From NCBI GenBank assembly GCA_022800935.1, contig JAAWRH010000036.1:1-35446 (forward strand): a stretch of DNA of 35,446 nt. The letters run 5' to 3'. Of this stretch, positions 8,218 to 15,344 are shown piece after piece (the stretch's first letter is position 1; each line of letters opens with the position of its first letter). Under the pieces are notes generated by a model. That model saw only the letters and a program-made list of their open reading frames with translations. It searched no databases and was not told the DNA's origin. The DNA comes from Oscillospiraceae bacterium (GTDB lineage Bacteria > Bacillota > Clostridia > Oscillospirales > Ruminococcaceae). Both the position numbers and the translations under genes were made by a program.

Positions 8218-9458
8218 AGATATTACACGTTGCTGCCCATATGGGCGGTGGAATCGGTTCAGCATATACGGGACTGGGAACCTGTGGACAGGAGCAAAGC
8301 GTCCTTTTGCTGGAGCCGCCGCAGAATCAAGCAGCCCTTGCAAAGGTGAAAGCTGTCGGTTTCCGGATCATACAAAGCCCAAATGTTGCTGAAACGAAAC
8401 AAGAACTGGAACAGGCGGATGTGGTGATATTCAGCTGGCATCATCATCCGGCGCTTACCAAATTTCTGCACGATTTCCCTCCAGTCCCCATTCGGAGCAT
8501 CCTCTGGTGCCACGTTTCGGGAAACTATTTCCCCGCAATCCCCGCAGAATTTGTGAAAAAATTTGATCAGTGTATGTTCGCCACACCCTACAGTTTGGAA
8601 CTTCCGCAGGTTCAGGCATTGGGCAAGACATATATACAGGAGCATTTCAGCGTTGTTTATGGTTTGAATGATTTAAGCAGCTTTTCCCAGATTCAGAGAA
8701 AACTGCACAAATCCTTCAAAATTGGCTATGTTGGCACCCTTGGCTTCTGTAAGCTTCATCCTGACTTTGTGGAGTTTTGCGCGGCTGTGGATTTACCTGA
8801 CGCAGAATTTATGATGGTCGGCTCACCTTCTACGAAAGAAACGATTTTGAATACTGCTGCTGAAAAAGGGATAGCAGAACGGTTTCAATTTTGCGGACAA
8901 TTAAAGGATATAAAGCCTGCCCTTGCCGAAATGGATGTGTTTTCCTACCTTTTAAATCCGCAGCATTTTGGAGCGACAGAAAATGCCCTGCTGGAAGCGA
9001 TGGCCGCCGGGCTGCCTGTTGTGGCGCTGGACCAGTGTGTGGAACATTATATTATCCGGGATGGCGTGACAGGGATTTTGGTGCATTCTCCGGAAGAATA
9101 CGGCAAGGCTGTGCGCTTTCTGTATGAAAATCCGTCTAAGGCGGCGGAAATTGGGGCAAATGCGCGGGCCGAGGTACTCCGAACATATAAGGTTCAGGAC
9201 AATCGGGATCGTTTTTTGGTGTCTTGTGAGATAGCAATGAAACAGCCCAAAAAAGTATATCCTTTTGACGATTTTTTTGTTGGAGAACCGGCGGATTGGT
9301 TTTTGTCCTGTGTGGAAGCAGACCGGAAATATTTTGAGGGAAACCATGTTTGGGAAGCTGGCCGTATCTTCCATGAAAAAACAAAGGGTTCGCCAATTCA
9401 TTACCACAGCTATTTCCCAGAGGATAAACGGCTGGCGGCGTGGGCTGGAAAAATGTAG
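8214..9458 (+). CDS. GT4-type glycosyltransferase
   Basis: A 414-residue GT-B glycosyltransferase. The N-terminal domain begins MKILHVAAHMGGGIGSAYTG. The C-terminal nucleotide-sugar domain has FKIGYVGTLGFCKLHPDF, FQFCGQLKDIKPALAEMDVF and the E-x7-E motif in ENALLEAMAAGLPVVAL, the hallmark of family GT4. A tail of about 60 residues after the GT fold is rich in aromatics and unassigned. Its ATG overlaps the previous stop (ATGA), indicating translational coupling with the GT2 enzyme, so both probably act in sequence on one glycan. The sugar and acceptor are not identifiable. Confidence 0.85.
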   Translation: MKILHVAAHMGGGIGSAYTGLGTCGQEQSVLLLEPPQNQAALAKVKAVGFRIIQSPNVAETKQELEQADVVIFSWHHHPALTKFLHDFPPVPIRSILWCHVSGNYFPAIPAEFVKKFDQCMFATPYSLELPQVQALGKTYIQEHFSVVYGLNDLSSFSQIQRKLHKSFKIGYVGTLGFCKLHPDFVEFCAAVDLPDAEFMMVGSPSTKETILNTAAEKGIAERFQFCGQLKDIKPALAEMDVFSYLLNPQHFGATENALLEAMAAGLPVVALDQCVEHYIIRDGVTGILVHSPEEYGKAVRFLYENPSKAAEIGANARAEVLRTYKVQDNRDRFLVSCEIAMKQPKKVYPFDDFFVGEPADWFLSCVEADRKYFEGNHVWEAGRIFHEKTKGSPIHYHSYFPEDKRLAAWAGKM

Positions 9459-9469
9459 GAGGGTTTATA

Positions 9470-10552
9470 ATGGGTTATACAGATAACTGGAACCAAATCA
9501 AGGAACTTGTCAAAAATACTCGGCTTCCTGCTGAAACAGATGAAATTTTTCTTTTTGGTGCAGGTCTGATTGGTGCTGTGGCAGCATCAACATTAAAAGG
9601 TGAAGTAAATATAAAGGCTATTTGCGATAACAGCATAGAAAAACAGGGAAGAGTGATTGAGGGGATACCTTGTATCTCTCCTAATGAACTTGTTCAGTAT
9701 CAAAATCCATTTGTTCTAATTAGCACAAATAAATACTACAAAAGCCTACATCAGCAGTTGGAAGATATGAAAATACCCCACTGCAGTTTGGATGCGTATG
9801 TGATGCATAAGCATTTTAATGAATTTGAAGAGGTATTTAATTTGTTGGATGATGAATCTAAAGAGGTATATTCCGGCGTTCTTTTAGGTAGAATGACCGG
9901 GGACATGGAAATGATAGAGCAATACTACGCTCCAGACCAATATTTTTATTTTCCTAAATTTAGGTGCCTTCAAAATAGAGATGGCGTTTTTGTAGACTGT
10001 GGGGCTTTTGTGGGTGACACAGTAGAAGATATAGTAAAATATTCAACAGGAATATTTAAGGAAATATGTGCCTTTGAGCCGACTGAACGTGCATTTAAGG
10101 CGCTTCAAAAGCGCGGAGCTTTTTTAACAGATATTTGGGCTCTTTCTGAGAGCAAGATTGTGTATGAAAGGAAAGGAGTTGGTGCGAAACATGGTATTCT
10201 GAGATTTCGAGATAATACCGGTGCTCTCTCTAGTACATCTCTCTCCAGCAATCCCAATACAGAAGAAAATACAGTGGAGGTGATTACTTTGGATGAGTAT
10301 TTTGTGCAGAGAGAAGCACAAAATATTGTATTTATTAAGGCTGATATTGAAGGTTCTGAGTGGGATATGCTTCATGGTGCATCAGAAACAATACAGCGCT
10401 GTAAACCACTTATGGCCATCTGTCTTTATCACAACATTTACGATTTTTATCGCATTCCGTTATACTTAAAAAAGCTGGTTCCTAAGTACAAATTCCATAT
10501 TCGGCATCACTCAAATACATATAACGAAACAGTATTGTATTGCTACCTTTAA
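9470..10552 (+). CDS. FkbM family methyltransferase with N-terminal Rossmann domain
   Basis: A 360-residue, two-domain protein. Residues 25-110 form a nucleotide-binding or PglD-like Rossmann domain (EIFLFGAGLIGAVAASTL, AICDNSIEKQG, GIPCISPNEL). Residues of about 170-345 form an FkbM-type SAM-dependent O-methyltransferase: VFVDCGAFVGDTVEDI, ICAFEPTERAFKAL and the family signature IKADIEGSEWDMLHGA. FkbM enzymes usually methylate sugar hydroxyls, which fits O-methylation of the island's glycan. AGGAGGG at 9457-9463 sets the start at 9470 rather than an earlier in-frame ATG at 9440. From here to about 12460 the DNA is visibly more AT-rich than rfbF/rfbG, suggesting a separate origin. Confidence 0.85.
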   Translation: MGYTDNWNQIKELVKNTRLPAETDEIFLFGAGLIGAVAASTLKGEVNIKAICDNSIEKQGRVIEGIPCISPNELVQYQNPFVLISTNKYYKSLHQQLEDMKIPHCSLDAYVMHKHFNEFEEVFNLLDDESKEVYSGVLLGRMTGDMEMIEQYYAPDQYFYFPKFRCLQNRDGVFVDCGAFVGDTVEDIVKYSTGIFKEICAFEPTERAFKALQKRGAFLTDIWALSESKIVYERKGVGAKHGILRFRDNTGALSSTSLSSNPNTEENTVEVITLDEYFVQREAQNIVFIKADIEGSEWDMLHGASETIQRCKPLMAICLYHNIYDFYRIPLYLKKLVPKYKFHIRHHSNTYNETVLYCYL

Positions 10553-10579
10553 CTAAAAAATAGATAAGGAGAATTATAA

Positions 10580-11494
10580 ATGAAAGATTTTATTATGGAA
10601 CGGGTAACGATAGAAGTAACATACAAATGTAGTTTGAAGTGCAGGTTGTGCGCCAACTATGTACCATATAAGTCTGATACAGCCCAACATTATTTTTCAG
10701 TAGAAAATTGGTGTAAGGTGATTGATCGTTACTTTGAAATTGTGGACTATGTGAAAATATTTGTAGTTTCGGGAGGCGAACCGTGTCTTTATCCAGATCT
10801 TCCCGTTTTACTCAAACATCTCAAAATATACGACAAGAGGATTGGCTTAGTTCATGTTGTGACAAATGGTACAGTAATTCCAAGTCAAAACATATTGGAC
10901 AGTGTCAAGGATTTTGGAGAAAAAATATATTTTATTGTTGATAACTATGGTTCAAAGATTTCAACAAAAATTGAAGCAATTGACGAACAAATGACAAAGC
11001 AAGGCATTTGGCATGAAATCCGCAACTATACTGAGGATAATCCCCATTGCGGCGGCTGGGTGGATTTTGGAGGTTTGACAGAAAAAAGATCGAAAAACCA
11101 GGGAGAGGCAGAAGAAGTGTTTGCGAAATGTGCGATTTCATCAAAGATACACTTCTGTTTCCCCATTTCAGGGGCGCGGATGTGGCCATGCGATGCAGTC
11201 ATGCGAAGGACGGAACTAGGTTTCCCTTGCGACCAAAGCGAATATATTGATTTATTGGACAGCACTTTGTCCATAGAAGAGCAGCGGGGAAAAATCAGGG
11301 CTATTTATGCCAAAAAGAGTTTATCAGCCTGCGCGTACTGCGGTGGTCTGTGTGAGGATTCGGAAAGATTTGTCCCTGGGGAGCAGTTGACAAACGAGGA
11401 GATGCAATATGTACGGGCTGGTGCGAAATCCTATTCAGACGTTTTGGCAATGATGAGTAAAAAGAACAGTACAGAGTCCAATTTTGACGCATAG
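10580..11494 (+). CDS. Radical SAM protein, tandem copy 1
   Basis: A 304-residue radical SAM enzyme. The cluster-binding CxxxCxxC is CSLKCRLC (Cys17, Cys21, Cys24), followed by the GGE motif in VSGGEPCLYPDLP. Further cysteines at 157, 184, 193, 204, 251, 254 and 258 are all repeated in the next gene, so they could ligate one or two auxiliary clusters as in SPASM/twitch enzymes. The reaction is unknown. The setting between an FkbM methyltransferase and an RfbC epimerase favours action on a sugar or glycan (for example epimerisation, dehydration or C-methylation), which is an inference. AAGGAG lies nine bases before the ATG. A peptide-modifying role is possible, but no precursor peptide is seen nearby. 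Confidence 0.85.
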   Translation: MKDFIMERVTIEVTYKCSLKCRLCANYVPYKSDTAQHYFSVENWCKVIDRYFEIVDYVKIFVVSGGEPCLYPDLPVLLKHLKIYDKRIGLVHVVTNGTVIPSQNILDSVKDFGEKIYFIVDNYGSKISTKIEAIDEQMTKQGIWHEIRNYTEDNPHCGGWVDFGGLTEKRSKNQGEAEEVFAKCAISSKIHFCFPISGARMWPCDAVMRRTELGFPCDQSEYIDLLDSTLSIEEQRGKIRAIYAKKSLSACAYCGGLCEDSERFVPGEQLTNEEMQYVRAGAKSYSDVLAMMSKKNSTESNFDA

Positions 11495-11550
11495 ATTTCT
11501 GTTTTGAGAAATTGGAGAATTGGAAAGAACAATGAACGGAGTGTTACGAA

Positions 11551-12459
11551 ATGCAGGATTTCATTATGGAACGGGTATCAATTGACATAACATACAAATG
11601 CAGCTTAAAATGCAGGCTGTGCAACGCATATGTACCATATATGAATGACCTTCTTCTGCATAACCATCCGGCAGAAGATTGGTTGAAAGTTATTGATCGT
11701 TACTTTGAAATTGTGGATTATGTAAAAATATTTTCAATTTCTGGCGGTGAGCCATGTATATATCCAGAACTTCCTATCATACTCACACATCTTAAAAATT
11801 ACCATAATAAACAGATTGGTGAAATACAATTTGCAACCAATGGGACTGTGGTTCCAAGCCAGAGCATATTGAATGCGTCCAAAAATTTTGGAGAGAAGCT
11901 TTACTTTCTTATTGATAATTATGGTCCAGAGATTTCAACAAAAATTGAAACAATTCACGATTTAATGAAAAAACAGAATATTCGGCATGAAATACGCAAT
12001 TATACCAATGATAACCCTCATTGCGGCGGTTGGGTGGATTTTGGAAATTTGACAGAACAAAGGTTGAAAACCCAAGAAGAGGTAGAACAGTTATTTGCAA
12101 AATGCGCATTTCCCCAAAAACTAAATTTTTGTTTTCCAATTTCAGGGACGGAAATGTGGCCATGTCCCCCAGCCAGACGTAGAAGACAGCTTGGTTTATC
12201 TGATGATTACAGCGAATATCTTGACTTATTTGATGAATCACTGTCCATAGAAGAACAACGGGAAAAAATCAGGGCCATTTACGCCAAAAAGAGTTTGTCG
12301 GCTTGTGCGTATTGCAGCGGTATGTGTGAAGATTCAGAAAGAGTTATCCCCGGCGAGCAACTGACGCAGGAAGAAATGGTCTATGTAAAAGCTGGCGCAA
12401 GATCATATGAGGAAGTTTTATCTATGATAGCTACAAAACAATCTGACCGACAGAAATAA
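11551..12459 (+). CDS. Radical SAM protein, tandem copy 2
   Basis: A 302-residue paralogue of the preceding gene, about two thirds identical by eye across its whole length. It begins with nearly the same MQDFIMERVSIDITYKCSLK and has the cluster motif at Cys17/21/24, GGEPCIYPELP, and auxiliary cysteines at 158, 185, 194, 205, 252, 255 and 259. The segment IRAIYAKKSLSACAYC is shared with copy 1 without change. Divergence concentrates in residues 31-45 and 205-225, which may govern substrate choice. It has its own weak ribosome site (CGGAG, 11537-11541) after a 56-base gap. It could catalyse a second step, a related substrate, or pair with copy 1. Confidence 0.85.
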   Translation: MQDFIMERVSIDITYKCSLKCRLCNAYVPYMNDLLLHNHPAEDWLKVIDRYFEIVDYVKIFSISGGEPCIYPELPIILTHLKNYHNKQIGEIQFATNGTVVPSQSILNASKNFGEKLYFLIDNYGPEISTKIETIHDLMKKQNIRHEIRNYTNDNPHCGGWVDFGNLTEQRLKTQEEVEQLFAKCAFPQKLNFCFPISGTEMWPCPPARRRRQLGLSDDYSEYLDLFDESLSIEEQREKIRAIYAKKSLSACAYCSGMCEDSERVIPGEQLTQEEMVYVKAGARSYEEVLSMIATKQSDRQK

Positions 12460-12488
12460 ATTTAATCTATTAAGGAAAGGCGTTTTCC

Positions 12489-13058
12489 ATGCAAAAATTT
12501 TCTTTTCAAAACACACAGATTACGGGGTTAACGCTAATTACCCCATTCTGCGCCCCTGACGGCAGGGGATATCTGTCCAAACCATTTGAAAAATCCATCT
12601 TTGAAGCCAACGGGATAAACCTTTCCCCTTGGGAGGAGCTGCGTTCCTTCTCTCATAAGGGCGTCCTCCGCGGCCTCCACTTCCAGCGCAGACACAGCCA
12701 GGATAAGCTGGTGCAGGTGCTGCACGGAGCGGTATATGATGTGGCGGTGGACCTGCGCAAGGGTTCAGAAACCTTCGGCCAGTGGGAGGGCTTTTACCTT
12801 TCGGCGGAAAATCTAAATCTGCTCTACATTCCCAAGGGCTTTGCCCACGGTTTTCTGGCGTTGGAGGAGGGCACGCTGTTCAGTTACCTGTGCGGAGACC
12901 GGTATGACCCGGAATCAGACGGGGGTGTTCGATGGGATGATCCAACGCTGGCTGTTAAGTGGCCGTTGGATCAAATAGGACAGCCAGTTTTATCCGAAAA
13001 GGATGCACATTTACCTTTATTGTCAGAATTGGACTTTGGAAAACATAAAGAGAGATGA
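12489..13058 (+). CDS. dTDP-4-dehydrorhamnose 3,5-epimerase-like (RfbC family)
   Basis: A 189-residue cupin of the RmlC/RfbC family, about the usual 180-190 residues. These enzymes epimerise C3 and/or C5 of nucleotide-linked 4-keto-6-deoxyhexoses. Seen are RGLHFQ with the catalytic-base His64, the adjacent DKLVQVLHGAVYDVAVDLRK strand, IPKGFAHGFLALEE, Tyr133 in FSYLCGD (the usual acid position) and GGVRWDDP. No dTDP-sugar genes (rmlA, rmlB) are present. With rfbF/rfbG upstream, the likely substrate is CDP-4-keto-6-deoxyglucose, which is an inference. Its stop overlaps the next start (ATGA). Confidence 0.88.
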   Translation: MQKFSFQNTQITGLTLITPFCAPDGRGYLSKPFEKSIFEANGINLSPWEELRSFSHKGVLRGLHFQRRHSQDKLVQVLHGAVYDVAVDLRKGSETFGQWEGFYLSAENLNLLYIPKGFAHGFLALEEGTLFSYLCGDRYDPESDGGVRWDDPTLAVKWPLDQIGQPVLSEKDAHLPLLSELDFGKHKER

Positions 13059-14104
13059 TTTCTTTGATACAAACTGTATCTATTCAACCGCATCAAATCA
13101 AGTCCTATACATGTGTAACCTTTAATACAGAAGGTGCGTTGAAGGGATTCCCGCTTCTTTCTGTTGATCGGGACAGCTACCTGACCGGCGTGACAATACA
13201 GAGCGGGATCAATTTTGACCCGACCGGGGGCAGGCATTGCGTCGCGATAGGTAAATGTTGCTCCTTAGCTGAGTCCATTACATTTATGATTGATCTGAAT
13301 CATGATTATAAGTCAGTCTGCCAGGGGGAGCCCACCTGTTTGCAGGGAATAGACCGAGGGAGCAAAATAAGAAGAAAAGCATCCATTATCTTACAAAATG
13401 ATGTCTGGATTGGGCATGGCGCAACTATTATGGCCGGGGTTACACTTCACAATGGCTGTGTTGTGGCGGCAGACTCTGTTGTAACAAAGGACGTACCGCC
13501 ATATGCGATTGTTGGGGGAAATCCAGCTAAAATTTTGCGCTATCGGTTTGATGAGGCTGAAATTATAGGGCTTCAAAAAATTGCGTGGTGGGATTGGGAC
13601 AGTCAAGTTCAGTATTCCCGCAGGCAGGATTTTGTCCTCCCCATATCAGATTTTGTCTCTAAATATTTACCTGAAGCAGAAAGGCGTCTTGAAAAATATA
13701 ATATTGAAAATTTACCGTGGGGGGGGGTAAAACCAAAAGATACATATCTATTTATTCCGGACTTTGGAGATCCATACCCTCTTTACCCAAAGGTTTTAAA
13801 GCAGTATTTTGAGGAGGAATGTTTCGGGACGGAATTGTTTCTTTACCTGCCAAAACATATTTCTACTCCAGAAAATCTGCAGATTTTGGATCAATTTTTT
13901 GAAGAATATAAAGAGAGAAACTGTGAGGTGGTTTTACAGTCTGGAGAAACCTGGGATGAAAACATTTTATTCCAGTATGCGGACTATTTTATTACAACCC
14001 GAAGTAGTGAAACTGTATTGAGAACGTGTCTTGCGGATTTGTATCAAACAAAAATACTTTATGGAACGGACGAGCCTTTCTTCTGTTTAAAGGGAACAAC
14101 ATGA
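13055..14104 (+). CDS. Left-handed beta-helix acyltransferase with extra C-terminal domain
   Basis: A 349-residue protein. Residues of about 40-175 are a hexapeptide-repeat acyltransferase of the CatB/xenobiotic type, with the coil segment GRHCVAIGKCCSLAESITFM, His in LNHDY, then DVWIGHGATIMAGVTL and ending DVPPYAIVGGNPAKILRYRF. Such enzymes usually move acetyl groups from acetyl-CoA to hydroxyls or amines of sugars. Residues of about 215-349 form a second alpha/beta domain (DTYLFIPDFGDPYPLYPKVL, LFLYLPKH, FITTRSSETVL) that I do not recognise confidently; it may be half of a GT-B fold. It is coupled by ATGA overlaps on both sides with the epimerase and reductase genes, so sugar O-acetylation is likely. 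Confidence 0.78.
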   Translation: MISLIQTVSIQPHQIKSYTCVTFNTEGALKGFPLLSVDRDSYLTGVTIQSGINFDPTGGRHCVAIGKCCSLAESITFMIDLNHDYKSVCQGEPTCLQGIDRGSKIRRKASIILQNDVWIGHGATIMAGVTLHNGCVVAADSVVTKDVPPYAIVGGNPAKILRYRFDEAEIIGLQKIAWWDWDSQVQYSRRQDFVLPISDFVSKYLPEAERRLEKYNIENLPWGGVKPKDTYLFIPDFGDPYPLYPKVLKQYFEEECFGTELFLYLPKHISTPENLQILDQFFEEYKERNCEVVLQSGETWDENILFQYADYFITTRSSETVLRTCLADLYQTKILYGTDEPFFCLKGTT

Positions 14105-14991
14105 AACGAATTTTAATCACCGGAATCACCGGTTATATTGGCTCCAACCTGGCCCGGCGGCTTCTGCCGGAGTGTGAGGTATACGGTCTGGTTCGGGAAC
14201 CTCTTAAATTGACCTATTTGGAAGACATTCAAGATCAAATTCATTTTGTCTATTATGATGGGACTTATGACAGCATGTCCAAGGTAATAAACGTCAGCCA
14301 GCCCGATTTGGTTTATCACCTAGCCACATATTATACTGGGGCACGCGGCGTGGAACATACGCCGGAGATGATTCGATCCAATATCACCTTAGGGACGTAT
14401 CTTCTGGAGGCAATGGCGGACGGGGGCTGTTGCGCGCTGGTCAACGCCTCCACAGTGATGGCCCACTACCAGGGGGAGGAATACTGTCCTCTCAACCTAT
14501 ATGCCGCCACAAAGCAAGCCTTTTCCGACCTGCTGGCGTATTATACCGATGCCGGATTGGTGAGAGCGGTCACTCTGGTGCTTTCGGATACCTATGGCCC
14601 CAATGACCAACGGCCCAAAATTTTAAACCTGATTCAGAAAGCCGTCCAAAGCGGGGAGCGGCTGGCTCTTTCTGATGGAGGGCAGGATTTTGATTTGGTA
14701 CACATCGACGACGTCACGAGGGCGTTTCAGATGGCGGGAAAGCAGCTTCTGCAAAATCACAACTGGAAAGATGAAACATTCCAGATTGGCTCCAAAGAAA
14801 TTTTGACGCTGCGTGAAACGGTAGAATATATGCTTCAGATCAATCGTGTGGAGTTGAACGCCGGATGGGGCGAACGTCCCTCGCCGGAGCGGGAAATAAG
14901 GCGGGCAGTGCGGCTGTACCCATCTTTGCCTGGATGGCAGCCGGAGGTGACGCCGGAAAATGGATTGAAGCATTTTGCAAACCACCTGTAG
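14101..14991 (+). CDS. NAD-dependent epimerase/dehydratase, probable CDP-4-keto-6-deoxyhexose reductase
   Basis: A 296-residue extended SDR protein, shorter than most sugar 4,6-dehydratases and similar in size to CDP-abequose/paratose synthase-type 4-ketoreductases. The cofactor motif is ILITGITGYIGSNLARRL, the catalytic pair is in YAATK, and LVHIDDVTRAF is a typical C-terminal motif. As the last gene of the island, after RfbC, it is placed to reduce the epimerised 4-keto sugar and complete a CDP-6-deoxyhexose. The exact configuration cannot be read from sequence. The start is the ATGA overlap; an in-frame ATG 75 bases earlier lies within the acyltransferase gene. Confidence 0.85.
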   Translation: MKRILITGITGYIGSNLARRLLPECEVYGLVREPLKLTYLEDIQDQIHFVYYDGTYDSMSKVINVSQPDLVYHLATYYTGARGVEHTPEMIRSNITLGTYLLEAMADGGCCALVNASTVMAHYQGEEYCPLNLYAATKQAFSDLLAYYTDAGLVRAVTLVLSDTYGPNDQRPKILNLIQKAVQSGERLALSDGGQDFDLVHIDDVTRAFQMAGKQLLQNHNWKDETFQIGSKEILTLRETVEYMLQINRVELNAGWGERPSPEREIRRAVRLYPSLPGWQPEVTPENGLKHFANHL

Positions 14992-15023
14992 CGCGGAAAA
15001 CAGAAAATCGAAATAGTCGTTTA

Positions 15024-15063
15024 AAAATCCGGCTTAAACATTGAGTTTAGGCCGGATTTTTTT
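15024..15063 (+). terminator. Strong intrinsic terminator ending the sugar island
   Basis: A 16-base stem, AAAATCCGGCTTAAAC (15024-15039) against GTTTAGGCCGGATTTT (15045-15060), has a five-base loop and continues into TTT. One internal G-T pair is present. It sits 33 bases after the reductase stop and cleanly divides the glycosylation island from the uronate operon. Confidence 0.9.
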
Positions 15064-15245
15064 GTACCATTTTACAGATAGAAGAGGCGGATTTTTAAGG
15101 ACCAGACGGTAATCAGGAGAATTGTTAGCGTTAAAAATATAAAAATCTACTAATTTTGAAATAAGACACAAGCGTTTTTTTGGCTAAAATCAGCCGTTTT
15201 TTCCCGTTCCTTTACTTTAAGTCATGATGTGTCTGAATTTTCATG

Positions 15246-15274
15246 TTGAAATCCGGGCACCCAGGGATTAGAAT
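15246..15274 (+). promoter_or_regulatory. Putative sigma-A promoter of the uronate-glycan operon
   Basis: TTGAAA (15246-15251) and TAGAAT (15269-15274) are separated by exactly 17 bases, giving a start near 15281 and a leader of about 64 bases. The rest of the 14992-15344 spacer holds the upstream terminator, a weak GGCT/AGCC hairpin followed by T6 (15182-15202), and an inverted AGACACA (15164-15170) / TGTGTCT (15228-15234) pair. That pair might be a regulator site upstream of the promoter. AraC-type control by the operon's own regulator is inferred. Confidence 0.6.
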
Positions 15275-15344
15275 AAACAACAACAGACGCGCATCTGAAC
15301 CGGTACATTACAACAACACAGTACATAATGTTGGGAGGTTCTAT

